NCBI GenBank assembly: GCA_900404475.1
Contig: OUQQ01000123.1
Location: 1 to 38,982, forward strand
Length of the DNA: 38,982 nucleotides
Direction of reading: 5' to 3'
Source: Spongospora subterranea
Taxonomy: Eukaryota; Endomyxa; Phytomyxea; Plasmodiophorida; Plasmodiophoridae
Made by a program: the position numbers and the translations under genes. Under the pieces are notes generated by a model. It saw only the letters and a list, made by a program, of their open reading frames with translations, did no database searches and was not told where the DNA came from. Positions 37,478-38,982 of the stretch are shown here, piece by piece (within the stretch, counting starts at the first letter, position 1; each line of letters begins with the position of its first letter).

Positions 37478-38794
37478 ATGTCGGTTTGTGAACCCGGTTT
37501 GAGTGAAGGAATGAGCTGTGCTGACGATGACGTTCAGTCACATGGAATTATCGCCATTCTGATGGTGTTCAACGACATCACCAATCGTTCCGCCGATGGC
37601 GACGCGCACTTGGACCTACGTCGACGCGCTCGACGATTGGCCAAGCAGGTCGAGCGGTTCGATCGGGAATACGGCCAGGACGTGGAGGAACGGGACCTGA
37701 TCGTTCAGGTCCATAAACTTCAGGAGCAGATCGCCGCTCAGGTAATAGCCAAAACGCATATCTCTCGTCGCCTGAGCAACGCCCTTGGCACTGAATCGAC
37801 TCCCAATTCCAAAAACAGGAAATCGCATATCGTGATCGAATTCGGGAAATGGAAAACGAGTATGGCCACGAACTCGGGAAAACCGTTTCGTCGATCAACG
37901 CTCGTCTAACGAAGATGAAAACGCAAGGTGTGATCTGTTTCCGAACACACCGCTTTGATCCGTCCAGTTGATCCGGGTCTTGTTCAGCTTCGGAAACGGC
38001 GAAACAGATTGAGATCGAACAAGGAAAACGGAGAACCAAAGAGGTGTTGATTCGTAAAAAGAACCTGAATTTGATCGTCGATAATATCCGAGAATCGAAC
38101 CAGCGGTGAGTTCTCCCGTTCAAGTCCCATCTGCCCATTCGGTGAGCTCAATGACGCGGCTGTTGGAGGTCGTTGGCGTTGGCGCGGACTCAGCTGGAAG
38201 ATTCGAAGGCGATGCTGTTGGAGTCGGCCGAGGTGATCAGAAGGTCAGAACAAAACACGGGTTCGTCGTGTCAGAAGGGATGACGACGTGAATGGGTCAG
38301 GCGAGTGGAGAAGGCGGCCGACTGTTGTGCCGATCAGGATACGATCATCGACAACCTGTACAATCGTCGAACGACTATCGAGGACGAGCACCGTCGACTC
38401 AACGAGCAGTTCGTCCCGATTCTGAGCGCGTTTGGCGTTGTCGCTGGGAATTCGGAATCAGGTGCGATTGGAAACAGGTCCAATGGTTTCGGTTGAGATT
38501 TGACAACCGGGTTGGGCAGAGCGGATGAGGGGGGTCAGGTCATCGCGAGCGCGATTGAAACGTCGGACCGAGGAGCAGCTGTCGATCTTGAAAGAAAGTG
38601 AAGCGCGTCTGGTCGAATTCCGACTGAAGAACTTCATCCTTAACGAAGGACTCGTTGCGGTTCTTCACGAATCGGAACTCCTCCGCTCGAAACTAGCACG
38701 CGTCGTTGAACTCGTCGTTGAACGACGAGAAAGGGCAGAGCGGTCAATTTCGGAAACACTCCAGGAAAAAACCGTTCAATACGCAGAACGATAA
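37478..38794 (+). CDS. Coiled-coil protein, probably ciliary by context
   Basis: After an N-terminus MSVCEPGLSEG, nearly all of the spliced protein is heptad-rich, charged coiled coil: RRARRLAKQVERFDREYGQD, LIVQVHKLQEQIAAQ, then after an intron EIAYRDRIREMENEYGHEL, EVLIRKKNLNLIVDNIRES, DQDTIIDNLYNRRTTIEDEH and EEQLSILKESEARLVEFRLK, ending TLQEKTVQYAER. About five introns are inferred; the splice near 38450-38540 is unsure. Around 330 residues. It resembles axonemal coiled-coil proteins such as outer-dynein-arm docking or dynein-regulatory subunits in style, but coiled coils alone do not allow a name. Its head-to-head position with WDR60 supports a ciliary role. Confidence 0.65.
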
Positions 38795-38982
38795 ACAGCA
38801 GAAGGGAACTTCATTTGGAAAATTGCCATTAAAAACGTATGTCCAAAGCCGCTAAACCCCTGGTGTCCACACTTCAATTTTAGGCAAAAAATAACTGTCC
38901 GATGCACCAAAAACAGGTTTGCATCCGACGGTATTCGAAACCGCGCCTTCTAACGAAGATCTGAACTTGAGTCAGACGCCTT
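38795..38982. other. Downstream of the coiled-coil gene, no gene seen
   Basis: 188 bp to the window edge, with no supported ORF. ATTAAAAA at about 38829 is a possible variant polyadenylation signal. Confidence 0.3.

Overview
This window is eukaryotic. Protein similarity breaks at short GT-AG introns, mostly about 42 to 66 nt and one of only 28 nt. Genes lie 46 to about 1000 bp apart on both strands, several in divergent or convergent pairs. Conserved genes are Mediator subunit 14, PRMT1, the CDK-activating kinase subunit MAT1, Integrator subunit 4, mitochondrial ABCB7/Atm1 and a PP2C phosphatase. Two further genes, the dynein-2 intermediate chain WDR60/DYNC2I1 and a giant nucleoside-kinase array of the sperm-flagellum/radial-spoke type, imply cilia or flagella. 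A secreted von Willebrand D plus mucin-like protein points towards an animal or a close relative with a compact genome. I cannot name the species. All gene models were spliced by eye, so inner exon borders are less certain than the identities.

Layout. 189-4400 (+) MED14; 5030-6285 (-) PRMT1; 7050-8184 (+) MNAT1; 8453-10741 (+) secreted vWD/mucin protein; 10886-12400 (-) PP2C; 13427-14787 (-) membrane-anchored alpha/beta hydrolase; 15085-16336 (-) membrane-anchored spermidine-synthase-like protein; 16991-18701 (+) orphan type I membrane protein with a large lumenal region; 19717-21508 (+) Gln-rich PHD-finger protein; 21555-24384 (-) ABCB7; 24385-26239 repeats, a long perfect hairpin and a poorly resolved plus-strand gene; 26236-29122 (-) INTS4; 29301-29570 diverged tandem repeat; 30081-34040 (-) triple NDK, Dpy-30 and triple adenylate kinase protein; 34411-37094 (-) WDR60; 37478-38794 (+) coiled-coil protein.

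How the genes relate. Most are unrelated housekeeping genes. The right-hand 9 kb is different. WDR60 and the NDK/AK array run head to tail, and the coiled-coil gene shares WDR60's upstream region, so this looks like a small ciliary neighbourhood. The NDK/AK array is the most unusual object here: it joins the triple-NDK layout of NME8/IC1, the NDK-Dpy30 layout of NME5/RSP23 and three tandem adenylate kinases in one reading unit, a plausible one-piece nucleotide-balancing device for an axoneme.
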